DNA of 64,000 bases from contig OZ006987.1 in assembly GCA_963931055.1 (NCBI GenBank), positions 124,001 to 188,000 of the forward strand. Direction: 5' to 3'. Shown here in pieces: positions 42,831 to 51,511 of the stretch. Each line of letters begins with the position of its first letter. Position 1 is the first letter of the stretch. The notes under the pieces were generated by a model that worked only from the letters and a program-made list of their open reading frames with translations, made no database searches and had not been told where the DNA came from. Origin of the DNA: Coprenecus sp949297365 (GTDB taxonomy: Bacteria > Bacteroidota > Bacteroidia > Bacteroidales > UBA932). The translations under genes and the position numbers were made by a program.

Positions 42831-42867
42831 AAATTACCCCTTGCCGGTTTCCGACAAGGGGTAATTT
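42831..42867. terminator. strong bidirectional intrinsic terminator
   Basis: A 13-bp perfect stem AAATTACCCCTTG / CAAGGGGTAATTT encloses a further CGG/CCG pair and a TTT loop. A T-run follows on the plus strand and an A-run precedes it, so it can stop both the small membrane gene and the opposing M81 gene. Confidence 0.9.
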
Positions 42868-42898
42868 TTATACTTTAATATACTTTAATCCTTCGGCG

Positions 42899-44434
42899 TT
42901 ACATGTAGATGACCTCGAAGTCGGGATCGGGCATGTCCGGGTCTAGCGGGAAGATAGGACGCTGGAGATGCTGATAAGGCAGCTGCAGCAGATCCTGATC
43001 CACACCGCCGCGGGTCTGGGCCATCATCCAGTCACCGCTCTTGCTTATCTCGTAAAGCTCCTCGGTCAGATAACCGAGTTTGTTGACGATGATGTCCACC
43101 TGATAGGGATCAATGCCCAGGGCCTCATAGTCGGCCTTGTAATGATAGGGGCTTCTCTCCTCTCCCACCACCACGAGCATCGAGCCAACCTTCACCACTA
43201 CCTGGTCGTTGGTCTCGCGGTCGAGAATCTTGACCACGGTACCGTCCAGCATTACCGGCGGGGCATAGCGGTTGTCCACGGCAGCTCCCACCTCACAGCG
43301 GACATGGCCTCCTTCTCCGACCTGCTTGGCCTGTGCCACCATCTCGGGGCCGGGTATGGCCGAATATACCAGGGTCTTTCCGCCTTCTTTCCTGAATTCG
43401 GGACGGGCGAGCAGCTTCTGCAGGGTCCAGGTCACGTCACCCGCACCGCCGGCAGTAGGATTGTCTCCCATATCGCTGATGAAATAAGGCTTCTTATCGC
43501 TCTTGATGGCCTTCTCCAGAACCTCTTCCAATGAGGCCGTAGGAGCCACGAACTCGAAATCGTTCCGTACTGACCAGAAATGTTCGGCCAGCTGACGGGC
43601 TCCGTCCGTAACCTGCGCGCTGTCGTCACCGGTCACAACCACCACACCGTGGTTGCGCGGCTCGTCAGCCCATGGATAGGACATCCAGATAGCTGCGTCG
43701 ATCACTCCATCCTGAGCCTCGATAGGCTCGATAGCGGCATACAGGGACTTGCCTGGCTCCACACGGGTAGATGTCTTCTCCCCTGGCAGCAGGATAGGCA
43801 CCTTTACCCAAGCCTTATAGGCAGGCTTACCCTTACCGCTCTCCAGACGGTCCAGCAGATTGACAATGGCTCTCTCACGCGAGATGTACCTGTCAGTGTG
43901 CGGGGCCATACGGTATGACGTTATCAGGTCCACACCCTTGGCCAGAGTCGGCGAGACGCAGCCGTGAGGGTCCATGGAAGCTGAGATCAGCACATCAGGT
44001 CCCACTACCTCACGGATCCTGGTGATATAGTCCCCTTCAGGGTCTTCCAGGCCTTCCACGCTCATGGCTCCGTGAATGTCCAGGAAAATACCGTCATAGG
44101 GCATTCCCTCTTTCAGCATACGGAGAGAGCGGTTGACAAGGGTATCGTAGCACTCGCGGGTGACCATTCCGCCCGGAGTAGCCCAGGCCATGATCGTAGG
44201 CACCCAGTCGGCCCTGTTCAAAAGGGCCTCATTGTCCTGGAAAAACGGATATGACTCTATGATGTCCTGGCCGTAAAGTATGGGCTCGAACATGTCCAGG
44301 GTCGTTCTGGCGGGAGAGAAGGTACTGCACTCAATACCGATTCCGACAATGGCTACACGAGGCTTTTTGTCCGCACAGCCTAAGACTGCTGCCAGCAATA
44401 CGGCGGCAAGCATTACTTTGGATAAATATTTCAT
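42899..44434 (-). CDS. M81-family (microcystinase MlrC-like) metallopeptidase lipoprotein
   Basis: The 511-residue protein has a lipoprotein signal ending AAVLGC (Cys20). It then has the MlrC/DUF1485 fold: VGIGIECSTFSPARTT, LDIHGAMSVEG (Asp and His of the metal site), APHTDRYISRERA (another metal His) and SDMGDNPTAGGAGDVTW in the C-terminal domain. MlrC cleaves linear microcystin; in other bacteria the family's substrates are unknown peptides or amides. An exported lipoprotein form is typical of Bacteroidetes. It follows a TlpA-like gene after 19 bases. Confidence 0.85.
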   Translation of the reverse strand: MKYLSKVMLAAVLLAAVLGCADKKPRVAIVGIGIECSTFSPARTTLDMFEPILYGQDIIESYPFFQDNEALLNRADWVPTIMAWATPGGMVTRECYDTLVNRSLRMLKEGMPYDGIFLDIHGAMSVEGLEDPEGDYITRIREVVGPDVLISASMDPHGCVSPTLAKGVDLITSYRMAPHTDRYISRERAIVNLLDRLESGKGKPAYKAWVKVPILLPGEKTSTRVEPGKSLYAAIEPIEAQDGVIDAAIWMSYPWADEPRNHGVVVVTGDDSAQVTDGARQLAEHFWSVRNDFEFVAPTASLEEVLEKAIKSDKKPYFISDMGDNPTAGGAGDVTWTLQKLLARPEFRKEGGKTLVYSAIPGPEMVAQAKQVGEGGHVRCEVGAAVDNRYAPPVMLDGTVVKILDRETNDQVVVKVGSMLVVVGEERSPYHYKADYEALGIDPYQVDIIVNKLGYLTEELYEISKSGDWMMAQTRGGVDQDLLQLPYQHLQRPIFPLDPDMPDPDFEVIYM

Positions 44435-44453
44435 GATTCTTATTGATTTATAA

Positions 44454-44984
44454 TTAGTCTATTTCCACAGAAGTGCTGTTGTCCAGAAGGTCTCTTACGG
44501 TCTTGATGACCGTACTGAAGTGCTCCTCATCGTATCCCGTCGAGGCATCCACTATGACTCCGTCCCTGTCTACGACGTAGGCTCTCGGTATCATCTCTTC
44601 CGCAAAAAGTGAATACACGGCCCTGTCAGGGTCAGGATAGAGAGGGAACCCGAAATTACGTTCCTTATTGTACTTTTCCAGTTCAGCGTCAGTATGCTCG
44701 CGGCCAACTGCCACTATCATAAAATCCTCCTCGTCCTTGAACTCGGGAAGCATTCTGTCCTGTATGGCTTTAAGTTCATGCTGACAGGAGGGACACCATG
44801 TGGCGAAGAAACACATATACACCACTTTACCTCTCAGTTCCAGACTGGAAAGCTCTCCGTTGACATCCGATTTCAGAATAAAATACGGGAGACTGTCCCC
44901 ACTTCTCACTTTATCGGCAGCATTACTGCGAACGCACGAAAGTGACACCAGTAATGCCACCGCAATCATTAGAATCCGTCCCAT
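44454..44984 (-). CDS. TlpA-family thiol-disulfide oxidoreductase
   Basis: The 176-residue protein has an N-terminal signal sequence (about 1-22) and a thioredoxin fold with FATWCPSCQHELKAIQ, whose CPSC pair is the redox centre. The C-terminal ERNFGFPLYPDPDRAVYSLFAEEMIPRAYVVDRDG is typical of the AhpC/TSA-TlpA class. It probably acts in the periplasm on disulfides. It lies 10 bases after folD and 19 bases before the M81 gene. Confidence 0.88.
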   Translation of the reverse strand: MGRILMIAVALLVSLSCVRSNAADKVRSGDSLPYFILKSDVNGELSSLELRGKVVYMCFFATWCPSCQHELKAIQDRMLPEFKDEEDFMIVAVGREHTDAELEKYNKERNFGFPLYPDPDRAVYSLFAEEMIPRAYVVDRDGVIVDASTGYDEEHFSTVIKTVRDLLDNSTSVEID

Positions 44985-44994
44985 GACACAGCGG

Positions 44995-45876
44995 TTATTT
45001 CACAGCCAGCTTGAGTTCTCTGGCCTTGAACGTGTTTTTCATCAATGATATAATAGTCATCGGGCCGACACCACCGGGAACCGGTGTGATGTACGAGCAT
45101 CTTGGAGCGACCGTATCAAACTCCACGTCTCCCACAATACGGTAACCTTTGGGGGTATCAGCCGGAACGCGGGTGATACCCACGTCGATTACCACAGCTC
45201 CCTCCTTGACCATATCCCCCTTGAGGAACTCAGGCACTCCGAGGGCAGCCACTATGATGTCGGCATTGCGGGTAAATGACGCGATATCCTTGGTACGGCT
45301 GTGACACATGGTGACAGTGCAGTCTCCGGGATATGCCTTGCGGGAAAGCAGATTCGCCACAGGACGGCCTACGATATTGCTGCGGCCCAGTATCACGCAA
45401 TGCTTACCGGACGTCTCAATGCCGTAATGCTCCAGCAGCAGGAGTATGCCATAGGGCGTGGCTGGAAGAAAGGCATCCTCACCCAGAGCCATGCGGCCCA
45501 CATTAACAGGATGGAAGCCGTCCACGTCCTTCATGGGTGACACTGCGTTGATGACCTTGTTCTCGTCGATATGCTTCGGCAAAGGCAACTGAATGATGAA
45601 TCCGTCCACATCATCATCCCGGTTAAGCCTGTCAATCTCGGACAAAAGTTCCTGTTCTGAAACCGTATCGGGGAATGTCAACAATGTGGACTTGAAGCCT
45701 ACTTCAGCACAGGCTTTCTCCTTGTTGGCCACATATGTCTTGCTGGCTCCGTTCTCACCAACCAGCACTGCCACAAGATGGGGAGGTCTCTCCCCTGTCG
45801 CCACCATCTCCTGGACTTTGGCGGCTATCTCCTTTTTTACGGCTGCTGCCGTTTCCTTACCATTTAATAATATCAT
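44995..45876 (-). CDS. folD: bifunctional methylenetetrahydrofolate dehydrogenase/cyclohydrolase FolD
   Basis: The 293-residue cytoplasmic enzyme has the FolD motifs: YVANKEKACAEVGF with the catalytic Lys, DGFIIQLPLPKH, DVDGFHPVNVG, VILGRSNIVGRPVANLL and ITPVPGGVGPMTI. It interconverts 5,10-methylene-THF and 10-formyl-THF. It follows ffh after 36 bases. Confidence 0.96.
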   Translation of the reverse strand: MILLNGKETAAAVKKEIAAKVQEMVATGERPPHLVAVLVGENGASKTYVANKEKACAEVGFKSTLLTFPDTVSEQELLSEIDRLNRDDDVDGFIIQLPLPKHIDENKVINAVSPMKDVDGFHPVNVGRMALGEDAFLPATPYGILLLLEHYGIETSGKHCVILGRSNIVGRPVANLLSRKAYPGDCTVTMCHSRTKDIASFTRNADIIVAALGVPEFLKGDMVKEGAVVIDVGITRVPADTPKGYRIVGDVEFDTVAPRCSYITPVPGGVGPMTIISLMKNTFKARELKLAVK

Positions 45877-45912
45877 ATCGGTACATTTTGAATATCCTTG
45901 TTATCCACCTGC

Positions 45913-47247
45913 TTACCTGCGCCTCATACCCTTGGCCGTCCTCACGGCGTTGCGCACTCCTCCGGAAGCCACAGTCTTCATAATCTTACGTGTACCCTCA
46001 AACTGCTTGAGCAGACGGTTCACGTCCGCTATGGTCGTGCCGCTGCCGTCGGCTATCCTGCGCCTGCGGGAGCCGTTGATCACAGCCGGATTCTCCCTCT
46101 CATACGGAGTCATGGACAGGATGATGGCCTCCACGCTCTTGAAAGAATTATTGTCTATGTCGATATCCTTTATTGCCTTGCCGACACCCGGTATCATGGA
46201 CGCCAGGTCCTTGATGTTACCCATCTTCTTGATCTGCTGTATCTGCTGGTAGAAATCCCAGAGATTGAACTGATCCTTGGCCAGTTTCTTGGCCAGTTTG
46301 CGTGCCTCCTGCTCGTCGTACTGCTCCTGGGCCTTCTCAACCAGGGAGACCACGTCACCCATACCGAGAATACGGTCCGCGATACGGCTGGGATGGAAGA
46401 CATCCAGCGCCTCCATTTTCTCGCCAGAACTTATGAACTTGATGGGCTTGTTGACTACCGCCTTGACAGACAGCGCGGCACCGCCTCTGGTATCACCGTC
46501 CATCTTGGTGAGCACCACTCCGTCGAAGTCCAGACGGTCGTTGAACGCCCTGGCAGTCTCCACCGCGTCCTGACCTGTCATGGCATCCACCACGAACAGA
46601 GTCTCGGTAGGCTTCACCGCCTCCTTTATGGCGGCTATCTCGTCCATCATCTCCTCGTCCACAGCCAGACGGCCGGCGGTATCGATGATAACCAGCGAAT
46701 AACCTTCCCTAACCGCATATGCTATGGCGTTCTTCGCAATCCTCACAGGATCCTTGACTCCATCCTCGGAATATACGGTCACATCTATCTGCTGCCCGAG
46801 CACCTTCAACTGATCGATAGCCGCGGGCCTGTACACGTCACCGGCCACCAGCAATACCTTCAATCCCCTCTTGCTCTTGCAATTGAGAGCCAGCTTGCCG
46901 CAGAATGTAGTCTTACCTGAACCCTGCAGGCCGGCCACCAGCACTATTCCGGGCTTGCCCTTTATATTGATGTCCGTCGCCGTACTGCCCATCAGGGCCA
47001 CCAGCTCGTCGTGGACGATCTTTATCATCATCTGGTCCGGACGGACAGCCGTCAGCACATTCTGGCCTATCGCCTTTGCCTTGACATCGTTGCAGAAATC
47101 CTTGGCTATGCGGTAGCTCACATCCGCATCCAGCAGGGCACGGCGTACCTCCTTGAGAGTCTCCGCCACATTGATCTCCGTAATGCGCCCCTGTCCCTTT
47201 ATTATCTTAAACGACCGCTCTAATTTTTCGGTTAGATTCTCAAACAT
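45913..47247 (-). CDS. ffh: signal recognition particle protein Ffh (SRP54)
   Basis: The 444-residue GTPase has an N-domain, the G-domain with VAGLQGSGKTTFCGKLA, DTAGRLAVDEEMMDEI, TKMDGDTRGGAAL, and a C-terminal M-domain from about 295 with IKKMGNIKDLASMIPGVGK and the RNA-binding ERENPAVINGSRRRRIADGSG. It targets nascent membrane proteins to FtsY/SecYEG. A -7 box lies just upstream. The SRP RNA gene is not visible in this window. Confidence 0.97.
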   Translation of the reverse strand: MFENLTEKLERSFKIIKGQGRITEINVAETLKEVRRALLDADVSYRIAKDFCNDVKAKAIGQNVLTAVRPDQMMIKIVHDELVALMGSTATDINIKGKPGIVLVAGLQGSGKTTFCGKLALNCKSKRGLKVLLVAGDVYRPAAIDQLKVLGQQIDVTVYSEDGVKDPVRIAKNAIAYAVREGYSLVIIDTAGRLAVDEEMMDEIAAIKEAVKPTETLFVVDAMTGQDAVETARAFNDRLDFDGVVLTKMDGDTRGGAALSVKAVVNKPIKFISSGEKMEALDVFHPSRIADRILGMGDVVSLVEKAQEQYDEQEARKLAKKLAKDQFNLWDFYQQIQQIKKMGNIKDLASMIPGVGKAIKDIDIDNNSFKSVEAIILSMTPYERENPAVINGSRRRRIADGSGTTIADVNRLLKQFEGTRKIMKTVASGGVRNAVRTAKGMRRR

Positions 47248-47278
47248 AGAATATTTTTGCCTTTTGTTAAATAATCCG

Positions 47279-47327
47279 CAAATTTATTAAAAAAAGGTTA
47301 GACACTACGTCTAATTTTCTAATTTTG
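47279..47327. promoter_or_regulatory. divergent -7 boxes between ffh and the DHS-like gene
   Basis: TAAATTTG on the minus strand (47279-47286) faces ffh, and TAATTTTG on the plus strand (47320-47327) faces the gene at 47353. Leaders of about 26-32 bases follow in each case. Confidence 0.5.
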
Positions 47328-47352
47328 CAGAACGATTCAAAATTACAGAAAA

Positions 47353-48327
47353 ATGGAAAGAGGACCTATTTCAAAATTCATCACTCATCACTACCGCCAT
47401 TTCAACTCGGCCACTCTCGTGGACGCTGCAAAGGCCTATGACGACCTTATGAACAGAGGCGGAAAGATGATGCTGGCTATGGCGGGAGCCATGAGTACCG
47501 CCGAACTCGGTATCTCTCTGGCAGAGATGATACGTCAGGGCAAATTCTCCATCGTATCCTGCTCCGCCAACAACCTCGAGGAGGACATCATGAATCTCGT
47601 TGCCCACTCCCACTACAAAAGAGTGCCCAACTACCGTGACCTCACTCCCGAGCAGGAACACGAGCTCCTCGAAAACCACATGAACCGCGTTACCGACACC
47701 TGCATTCCCGAGGAAGAGGCGTTCAGAAGACTGGAGCACCACCTCGTGGAGGTATGGAACGACATGAAGGCCAAGGGCGAGAGACTCTTCCCCTGGGAAG
47801 TGATCTACCGTCTGCTGCGCAGCGGAGTACTCGAGCAGTACTACGAGATCGATCCCAAGGACAGCTGGGTACTGGCCGCATGCGAGAAGAATATACCCAT
47901 CGTAGTTCCCGCATGGGAGGATTGCACAACGGCGAACATCTACACCGCTCACTGCATCAAGGGCGAGTTCGACACCAATATGATCAAGAACGGTATCGAG
48001 ACCATGATCTACCTCACCGAATGGTACAGGGCCAACTCAGGCGGTGCCGGCGTAGGCTTCTTCCAGATCGGAGGCGGTACGGCCGGTGACTTCCCCATCT
48101 GCGTTGTGCCCATGATGGCTCAGGACCTTGAGTGGAAGGACGTGCCCCTCTGGTCATACTTCTGCCAGATATCCGACTCCACCACATCCTACGGCTCATA
48201 CTCAGGTGCCGTGCCCAACGAGAAGATCACCTGGGGCAAGCTTTCCAAGGATACTCCACGTTTCATAGTAGAGTCAGACGCCACCATCGTAGCGCCTCTG
48301 ATATTCGCCTACGTCCTCGGCTGGTAG
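47353..48327 (+). CDS. deoxyhypusine-synthase-family protein
   Basis: The 324-residue protein has the DHS fold: AGAMSTAELGISLAEMIRQGKFSIVSCSANN, VGFFQIGGGTAGDFPICVVPM and the C-terminal ITWGKLSKDTPRFIVESDATIVAPLI, which holds the Lys equivalent to the covalent-intermediate Lys329 of human DHS. Bacteria lack eIF5A, so bacterial members are thought to act on polyamines (for instance as homospermidine synthase) or an unknown acceptor. It stands between ffh (divergent) and a structured element. Confidence 0.85.
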   Translation: MERGPISKFITHHYRHFNSATLVDAAKAYDDLMNRGGKMMLAMAGAMSTAELGISLAEMIRQGKFSIVSCSANNLEEDIMNLVAHSHYKRVPNYRDLTPEQEHELLENHMNRVTDTCIPEEEAFRRLEHHLVEVWNDMKAKGERLFPWEVIYRLLRSGVLEQYYEIDPKDSWVLAACEKNIPIVVPAWEDCTTANIYTAHCIKGEFDTNMIKNGIETMIYLTEWYRANSGGAGVGFFQIGGGTAGDFPICVVPMMAQDLEWKDVPLWSYFCQISDSTTSYGSYSGAVPNEKITWGKLSKDTPRFIVESDATIVAPLIFAYVLGW

Positions 48328-48355
48328 CAGCCCCTACTGGCGGACATTCGGTCCG

Positions 48356-48466
48356 CAACGAGAAATAATAGGTCCCGGAAGACCAGGCCCTCCCACCGCT
48401 TCGCGGCGGGCCCCTCCCTCTAGAGCCGAGGGCGGCTAGTCTTCCGGGACCTATTATTTCTCATTG
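48356..48466 (-). ncRNA. structured inverted-repeat element, three-way-junction-like
   Basis: Two arms of 28 bases pair over 48356-48383 and 48439-48466, with 24 perfect pairs plus one exception near the base. The 55-base interior contains an 8-bp hairpin (48392-48399 with 48403-48410) and a 5-bp hairpin (48416-48420 with 48428-48432). The two non-Watson-Crick positions (48359/48463 and 48395/48407) are C-A on the plus strand but G-U wobbles on the minus strand. This suggests the minus strand is the folded RNA, that is, the 3' tail of the opposing DUF4301 transcript. A separate 6-bp hairpin GCGGAC/GTCCGC sits at 48340-48356. There is no T-run. It could be an RNA 3'-end structure, a REP-like repeat or a small non-autonomous element. 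Confidence 0.5.
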
Positions 48467-48477
48467 TCCCAACTCTG

Positions 48478-49938
48478 CTACAACGTGGCGGGCTGGTGCT
48501 CGGGGCGGAGCAGGTCGAGGACTGTCTTCACGGGATTGAAGGTGATGAGGGGCACCTCGACGAAGAGGGTGTTCCAGTTGCTCATAGAGCCGTTCCAGAG
48601 ACCGGGCAGTTCCTGGGCCTTCAGCGGACGGCCCTCGTAGCTCTTAGTGCTGATAAAGCCGGTCTCAGGATCAACAAAGCGCTGCAGGTCGAATTTCCGG
48701 CCCAGATAGTCCGTAGTACAGCAGACCACATCCACCGGATTGAAATGGGTCGAGCCTCTGAGCATAGCCACGGTAGCCGGGTCGCTCATGTCCAACTGGG
48801 CACCTTCCAGAATCTGCAGCGATGTGGCCCCGTCCGCATCATAGACGATATACGGGCCGCCTCCCGGCTCGCCCTCATTCTTGACCATACCGCAGACACG
48901 TATCGGCCTGTTGAGCTTGGCATGGAGATAGCGCGTGTAAATCTCGGCCGGCACCTTAGGCAGCACCACACAGAACTCCTTTTCCAGAAATGTCCTTATC
49001 TCATCGAGCAAAGCCGGATTGTCCTTGCGCTCCTGCATCATCACATCCAGGTCAATAATATAGTCCCATATCTTCTGACGCACCTCCAGCAGCTTGCCGG
49101 CCAGGACTTTCTTCCAGCGCACCGTATCGTCCAGCAGCCTCTGGTGTACTACATTGTCGATATTCTTCAGGAAGATGATATCACCGTCCACAGCCGCGAG
49201 ATTGCGCAGCAGAGCCCCGTGCCCGCCCGGGCGATAAAGCGGCTGACCGTCTTCTTTCAGGAATGGGGTATTGTCCTCATTGACCGCAATGATATCGGTA
49301 GACGGATCCTGCACGCTGAACGAGATGTCGTACCTGCAGTCGAAACGCTCCTCATATTTCGCGACGGTCTTCCCGAGTATCTTCTCAAACCCGGCCTGAT
49401 GCGCCGGAGACACCGTGAAATGAATATGCACCACACCGTCCGCACTGCGGGCATACAGCGCACCCTCCACGAGATGTTCCTCAAAAGCCGTGCGCACCTC
49501 TCCGTCATAGCGGTGGAAGAGCACCTGACCTTTCGGACGGTTGCCGTAATCCAGCCCGGGCTTACCTGATGCCGACAGCCCCTGCCCTATCACATGGTCG
49601 ATGACCTGAAAGTCTGAAAGGCCGGCGAAATCCTCCGGGGAATAAAAGGCGAACCTGCCGATACTGTCCACGAACTTACGGGCCTTCGAGCCTTCCTCCA
49701 AGGTCTTGCCTGCAAGCAAGGCATCCCTGCCCTCGAACAGGTCCTTGAACATCCTCGACGCGGCCCCTGAGGCCGGCACGAACTTCACCACCTTGCCATT
49801 GAAACTGTCATACCGTTCAACAGCCTCATGCTGAGCTGCTTCATCCATCACGGCAATCCCCCTCTCAGGAGTCGCCGCGGCCACTAACTTCAAAAACGGA
49901 AATCCTTTCCGGTAATTCTCGATAAACCTATCTTCCAT
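48478..49938 (-). CDS. DUF4301 family protein
   Basis: The start at 49938 (MEDRFIENYRKGFPFLKL) gives 486 residues. The protein is cytoplasmic and has a nucleotidyltransferase-like N-terminal stretch KVVKFVPASGAASRMFKDL, followed by YRPGGHGALLRNLAAVDGDIIFLKNIDNV, which resembles NDP-sugar pyrophosphorylases. DUF4301 is a Bacteroidetes-typical family of unknown function. The frame extends to 50004, but that part lacks a good start. The structured element follows its stop by about 12 bases. Confidence 0.8.
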   Translation of the reverse strand: MEDRFIENYRKGFPFLKLVAAATPERGIAVMDEAAQHEAVERYDSFNGKVVKFVPASGAASRMFKDLFEGRDALLAGKTLEEGSKARKFVDSIGRFAFYSPEDFAGLSDFQVIDHVIGQGLSASGKPGLDYGNRPKGQVLFHRYDGEVRTAFEEHLVEGALYARSADGVVHIHFTVSPAHQAGFEKILGKTVAKYEERFDCRYDISFSVQDPSTDIIAVNEDNTPFLKEDGQPLYRPGGHGALLRNLAAVDGDIIFLKNIDNVVHQRLLDDTVRWKKVLAGKLLEVRQKIWDYIIDLDVMMQERKDNPALLDEIRTFLEKEFCVVLPKVPAEIYTRYLHAKLNRPIRVCGMVKNEGEPGGGPYIVYDADGATSLQILEGAQLDMSDPATVAMLRGSTHFNPVDVVCCTTDYLGRKFDLQRFVDPETGFISTKSYEGRPLKAQELPGLWNGSMSNWNTLFVEVPLITFNPVKTVLDLLRPEHQPATL

Positions 49939-50038
49939 AACTTTGATTTTATCCCCAAAGCTACGAAATTTTCTCCAGACTTCAACCAATTTCCACTGCC
50001 GCACTCAGTCCTCATCACAGATTTACGGACAGGGATGT

Positions 50039-50329
50039 CTAGCGGAGGACTATCTGGCGGACGAGGGGGGAGCCGAGGCGGGCGTTGATGTCGGATTTCA
50101 GGCCCTCCAGGTTAAAATACAGCTGGTTGCGGATGATGGAAGATGTAATGGTGCAGTAGAGCACACCCTGTTTGAAACAGGCGTAGGCGGTCGCGGCGGC
50201 GGCACGGGGGCCGACTGCGGCACGCCAGGCCCCGCAGACATCCAGGGACACGAAACCGTCCCGGATGCGGACCTCGTCAATATACTGGTTCAGCAATTCT
50301 CCGAGCCTGACTGCACCTGTCCTCTGCAT
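50039..50329 (-). CDS. DUF721/DciA-like protein
   Basis: The 96-residue protein has the DUF721 layout: LGELLNQYIDEV, GFVSLDVCGAWRAAVGPRAAAAT and FKQGVLYCTITSSIIRNQLYFNLEGLKSDINARL. The family includes DciA-like helicase-loading factors. It starts inside the recF gene, 40 bases before the recF stop, so the two are translationally overlapping. Confidence 0.8.
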   Translation of the reverse strand: MQRTGAVRLGELLNQYIDEVRIRDGFVSLDVCGAWRAAVGPRAAAATAYACFKQGVLYCTITSSIIRNQLYFNLEGLKSDINARLGSPLVRQIVLR

Positions 50330-51396
50330 ACGCTGAAATATTTACATTGATCCGTAATGCCGCCTACGATATCCCGCAGACGGGCCTCGTCTGTGTCCGT
50401 TATGAATATCTGGCCGAAGTCTCCCTCCACCACCATCCTGATCAGGGACGCCACACGTCCTGCATCCAGTTTGTCGAAAAGATCATCGAACAGCAGTATA
50501 GGCTGCAGTCCGCTGACCTGTCTCATGACCGAGTACTGCGCCATCTTCAAGGCCAGCAGGAACGACTTCTGCTGTCCCTGCGAGGAGCATCTGCGGACAG
50601 GGTATCCGTCCATGAACAGCTCCAGGTCATCCCGCTGGACTCCGGCCGTGGTGTACCCCATGACCTTGTCTTTCTGAAGGCTGGCCGCAAATACCCCGGC
50701 CGCACCGTCAGCACCGGAGAGGTCTGAGCGGTAACGTATCTCCACCGCCTCCTTGCCATCGGATATGAGACTGTAGAAAGAGGCCGCACGCTCATTGAGC
50801 ATCTCCGAGGTCCTGTTTCTAGCCCGGTATATGTACTCAGACAGACCGTACATGCGCTCCGAGACCGTATCCAGCAGGATATCCGGGACATTGTCCTGTT
50901 TCAGAAGCGAGTTGCGCTGCCTGAGCAGACGGTTGTACGAGACCACCGCCCGCAGATACTCCTGGTCCATCTGGGAGATCATCATATTCAGGAACCTGCG
51001 CCTTTCCTCTCCGGAGTCATGTATCAGAGCCACGTCAGAGGGCGCGGTCATCACCACCGGAATCTTCCCGATATGTTCGGATATCCGCTTGTATGCCTTA
51101 CCGTTGCGGCGGACAGTCTTGGTCCCGTCATTTTTCACGGCGACCGCTATGTCCTCCGCCCCGCTGTCCGTCACATAATCACCGTGAAGGACAGTCTCCG
51201 TCTCGCCGTAGGTAAAAGTGTACCTGTCCGACGTCGAGAGGAAACTCTTGGTCATGGACAGATAATAGACGGCATCCAGGAAATTGGTCTTTCCCTCCCC
51301 GTTGTCACCGCATATACAGTTGATTTTGGGAGAGAATGTGATATCGGCCCCGGTAATATTCTTGAAATTGCTGACGATTATTCTGCTCAGATACAT
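50290..51396 (-). CDS. recF: DNA replication/repair protein RecF
   Basis: The 368-residue protein has Walker A CGDNGEGKTN at about 29-38, the N-terminal MYLSRIIVSNFKNI strand, the signature-like SSQGQQKSFLLALKMAQY and Walker B QPILLFDDLFDKLDAGR. It loads RecA at gapped DNA with RecO/RecR. A -7 box lies 20 bases upstream. Its 3' end overlaps the DUF721 gene by 40 bases. Confidence 0.95.
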   Translation of the reverse strand: MYLSRIIVSNFKNITGADITFSPKINCICGDNGEGKTNFLDAVYYLSMTKSFLSTSDRYTFTYGETETVLHGDYVTDSGAEDIAVAVKNDGTKTVRRNGKAYKRISEHIGKIPVVMTAPSDVALIHDSGEERRRFLNMMISQMDQEYLRAVVSYNRLLRQRNSLLKQDNVPDILLDTVSERMYGLSEYIYRARNRTSEMLNERAASFYSLISDGKEAVEIRYRSDLSGADGAAGVFAASLQKDKVMGYTTAGVQRDDLELFMDGYPVRRCSSQGQQKSFLLALKMAQYSVMRQVSGLQPILLFDDLFDKLDAGRVASLIRMVVEGDFGQIFITDTDEARLRDIVGGITDQCKYFSVCRGQVQSGSENC

Positions 51397-51416
51397 CGCG
51401 GAGTATTTATAATGAG

Positions 51417-51476
51417 CAAAGATAGGCGAAATCTTGTAATTTTATCTTTGCGATTAGACAATTTGTTGTATTTTTG
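51417..51476. promoter_or_regulatory. divergent promoter region between recF and the TPR gene
   Basis: TATCTTTG on the minus strand (51417-51424) faces recF. On the plus strand TATTTTTG (51469-51476) faces the gene at 51512, with TTTG at 51447-51450 about 18 bases upstream. Another plus-strand TATCTTTG lies at 51443-51450. Confidence 0.5.
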
Positions 51477-51511
51477 CATCCATTACAAAAATTATAAATT
51501 TTAATATCCAA

